Source: DASQHL01 sp963843685
GTDB lineage: Bacteria > Chloroflexota > Dehalococcoidia > DSTF01 > JACRBR01
Direction: 5' to 3'
Assembly (NCBI GenBank): GCA_963843685.1
Contig: CAWJLO010000005.1
Location: forward strand, 62,001-126,000
DNA: 64,000 nt
Part shown: positions 62,772 through 64,000 of the stretch, piece after piece
Layout: each line of letters starts with the position of its first letter
Numbering within the stretch: position 1 is the first letter of the stretch
Notes under the pieces: model-generated
What the model was told of the DNA's origin: nothing
Database searches by the model: none
What the model saw: only the letters and a program-made list of their open reading frames with translations
Program-made: the position numbers and the translations under genes

Positions 62772-63269
62772 CTACGTCGGCGAGCCGGCCATCATCGCCG
62801 CGCGACCGACGACGCCGACGGCGCGCGGAAACAGGCTGCGCACCGGCTTGAGGATGATGTTCGTCTCGGCCTTCAGGATCCCCGGGATGCCCGCGAGCGT
62901 CTTCGTCATGAAGTCGGTCAACTCATCGTTGCTCGGGAAGAACGCCAGCACGATGATATCCGCGTTGCCCGTGGTGTACCCCACGTACACCACACCCTCG
63001 GCCTCGGCGATGCTCTCGGCGATCGCTGTGATCCGCGACAGCTCCGACGAGATGCTGATCACCGCCGCCGTGTTGAGCCCGAGCTTGGCCGGGTTTGTCG
63101 TCCCGACAATGCGTAGCACGTCATCACGGATCAGTCGCTCGATCCGGTTGCGGACGGTCCCTTCAGAGACCCCGACCGCCTCTGCGATCTCGCGGTTGGT
63201 CGCCCGGCCGTTCTCCTCCAGGATGCTGAGAATGTGGTGATCGACGGCGTCCGGCTTCGTAAACGGCAA
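62772..63269 (-). CDS. Lrp/AsnC-family transcriptional regulator
   Basis: This 165-residue protein has the helix-turn-helix VDHHILSILEENGRATNREI then VGVSEGTVRNRIERLI and a C-terminal RAM domain (VVYVGYTTGNADIIVLAFFP). Lrp proteins form octamers and sense small ligands, usually amino acids. TTG 63269 is used because the promoter at 63334-63305 places the transcript start near 63298, so longer in-frame starts are excluded. Confidence 0.86.
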   Translation of the reverse strand: MPFTKPDAVDHHILSILEENGRATNREIAEAVGVSEGTVRNRIERLIRDDVLRIVGTTNPAKLGLNTAAVISISSELSRITAIAESIAEAEGVVYVGYTTGNADIIVLAFFPSNDELTDFMTKTLAGIPGILKAETNIILKPVRSLFPRAVGVVGRAAMMAGSPT

Positions 63270-63304
63270 TGCTCCGCCTCTCTCGCGCCCTGTTTCGTCA
63301 ACGC

Positions 63305-63334
63305 ACGATAGGCACCCTTCTCGATCAGTGTCAA
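63305..63334 (-). promoter_or_regulatory. Sigma-70-type promoter of the Lrp-family gene
   Basis: On the minus strand TTGACA (63334-63329), an 18-base spacer and TATCGT (63310-63305). The predicted start is about 30 bases before TTG 63269. Confidence 0.65.
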
Positions 63335-63578
63335 GCACTTGGCGGTCAAGTCGACCCTTCCCGAGACCATCGGCGGGCGGCTATGCGTTCGACGGTCGGA
63401 GGCGCCGCCGGAGCGCGTGCATGGCGTCGCGGGCACGATCGCCGGCGACGTCCGACGGACGCGCCCCAGTCGCGCGAACAGTCACGCTTGTAATTGACAC
63501 CTCGACGTCCGCGTCCGTAGAATGGGTCAGCCCGAAGGAGCGCCACCGGCGAGGCTTCGGGCGTTGCTCTGCGCGCGC

Positions 63579-63655
63579 GGCCCCGTGGTGTAGCGGTCTA
63601 ACATGCCACCCTGTCACGGTGGAGATCGAGGGTTCGAATCCCTTCGGGGTCGCCA
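63579..63655 (+). tRNA. tRNA-Asp (GTC anticodon)
   Basis: The cloverleaf is clear: acceptor arms GGCCCCG and CGGGGTC (one G-U pair), anticodon stem CCACC/GGTGG around CTGTCAC (anticodon GTC at 63613-63615), T arm GAGGG-TTCGAAT-CCCTT, and an encoded CCA at 63653-63655. Its body is antisense to the end of the recombinase frame described next. Confidence 0.97.
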
Positions 63656-64000
63656 GTGACACTATTCGAATCGGCTCCTTCAGGGGCCGATGCCGCTTTC
63701 ACGGAGCCTTCGCAGGCGCGCAGCACGGCCCGGAATCTTGGTCTTGCGGCTATTCCGACGATGTCCTTCTTCGCCACGTCAACATGGATGCCTCCGAAGA
63801 AGACGTTCAGGAACTCGTGCCGCTCGGCCGTGTCCATCTCGGCCCAGAGGTCGAGCGCCTGCTCCAACTGCCGACCGGCGTCCAGCGCATCCCGCTCGCC
63901 GGGGTCGGTCACGGTGTTGATTTTGGCTTCCAGCTCGGCCTTCATGAGTCGATACTCGGAGTCTTCGACAGCGCCATCGATGTACGCGTGCCCTAGTCGC
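63598..64000 (-). CDS. C-terminal part of a large serine recombinase (start outside window)
   Basis: The frame is open from the right edge and stops at TAG 63600-63598, inside the tRNA-Asp gene. Its visible residues (AYIDGAVEDSEYRLMKAELE, then ALDLWAEMDTAERHEFLNVF and DIVGIAARPRFRAVLRACEG) match the coiled-coil and distal C-terminal region of large serine integrases. The last 18 residues are antisense tRNA sequence. The catalytic domain lies to the right. Large serine recombinases integrate phages and islands; an insertion at this tRNA is the natural reading. Confidence 0.72.
   Translation of the reverse strand, partial: RLGHAYIDGAVEDSEYRLMKAELEAKINTVTDPGERDALDAGRQLEQALDLWAEMDTAERHEFLNVFFGGIHVDVAKKDIVGIAARPRFRAVLRACEGSVKAASAPEGADSNSVTGDPEGIRTLDLHRDRVAC

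Noticed and set aside
63381..63662. Minus-strand frame starting with residues such as TPKGFEPSISTVTGW
   Set aside because: This peptide is antisense tRNA sequence, a well-known source of false proteins.
1..64000. CRISPR arrays, insertion sequences, rRNA genes and replication origins
   Set aside because: I found no regularly spaced repeats, no transposase motifs, no rRNA and no DnaA-box clusters.

Overview
The window is GC-rich (roughly two thirds G+C) and gene-dense. It reads as a chromosomal segment of an aerobic bacterium, probably a Chloroflexota (Dehalococcoidia-like) species; a high-GC actinobacterium is the main alternative. The basis for this is indirect: an SOS box of the GAAC-N4-GTTC type, a flavin/F420-type PPOX protein, a CopC-CopD-cytochrome c fusion, a membrane pyrophosphatase, an ImuB-DUF6504-DnaE2 mutasome, and several transcripts that look leaderless. 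No ribosomal RNA is present, so the assignment is inference. Apart from the right edge, where a serine-recombinase gene ends inside a tRNA-Asp gene, the content is core metabolism and DNA maintenance rather than an island.

Layout. 1-481: 3' part of an ECF sigma factor gene (minus strand). 745-7033: a tight operon lipB-lipA-lpdA-pdhA-pdhB-pdhC that makes the pyruvate dehydrogenase complex together with its lipoylation enzymes. 7043-8834: two VOC proteins divergent from an HxlR regulator, then a cyclic-nucleotide-binding protein. 8979-14008: a copper-handling cluster (membrane protein, Met-rich lipoprotein, two membrane-anchored CopC proteins, and a CopC-CopD-cytochrome c fusion). 14135-21632: GltD-like oxidoreductase, a 22-residue Cys peptide, PAP2 phosphatase, class III aminotransferase, MurE-like ligase, HTH protein and MFS transporter. 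21685-27903: TCA operon (icd, mdh, two-subunit fumarase) preceded by a structured leader with an intrinsic terminator; GNAT and cupin genes separate the two fumarase subunits. 27904-29022: no convincing gene. 29023-36501: a mixture of small hypothetical genes, a cupredoxin, a polytopic membrane protein, ABC-F, a J-like protein, a methyltransferase and a PPOX protein. 36576-43139: SOS-regulated translesion operon. 43075-46881: orphan DNA methyltransferase behind a palindromic operator, an HD-GYP-like protein, zinc ribbons and a primary-type sigma factor. 47088-55702: acyl-CoA synthetase, H+-pyrophosphatase, and a duplicated dehydratase/MaoC set with two SDRs (acyl-CoA oxidation-type chemistry). 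56001-63269: Xer recombinase, polysaccharide ABC exporter operon with tailoring enzymes, beta-lactamase-like protein, cupin and Lrp-type regulator. 63579-64000: tRNA-Asp and recombinase.

Two themes run through the window. First, six conserved genes (double GNAT, DinB-like, PPOX, dnaE2, a methyltransferase, a beta-lactamase-like gene) are broken by seven single-base frameshifts, six of them insertions. In every case reversing the single-base changes gives a full-length frame ending at the expected stop. This pattern fits uncorrected long-read indels better than real gene decay. Second, several genes (PAP2, murE-like, the 105-residue zinc-binding protein, the 77-residue membrane protein) have a TA-N3-T hexamer ending 6 or 7 bases before the start codon and no Shine-Dalgarno sequence, the expected layout of leaderless mRNAs.
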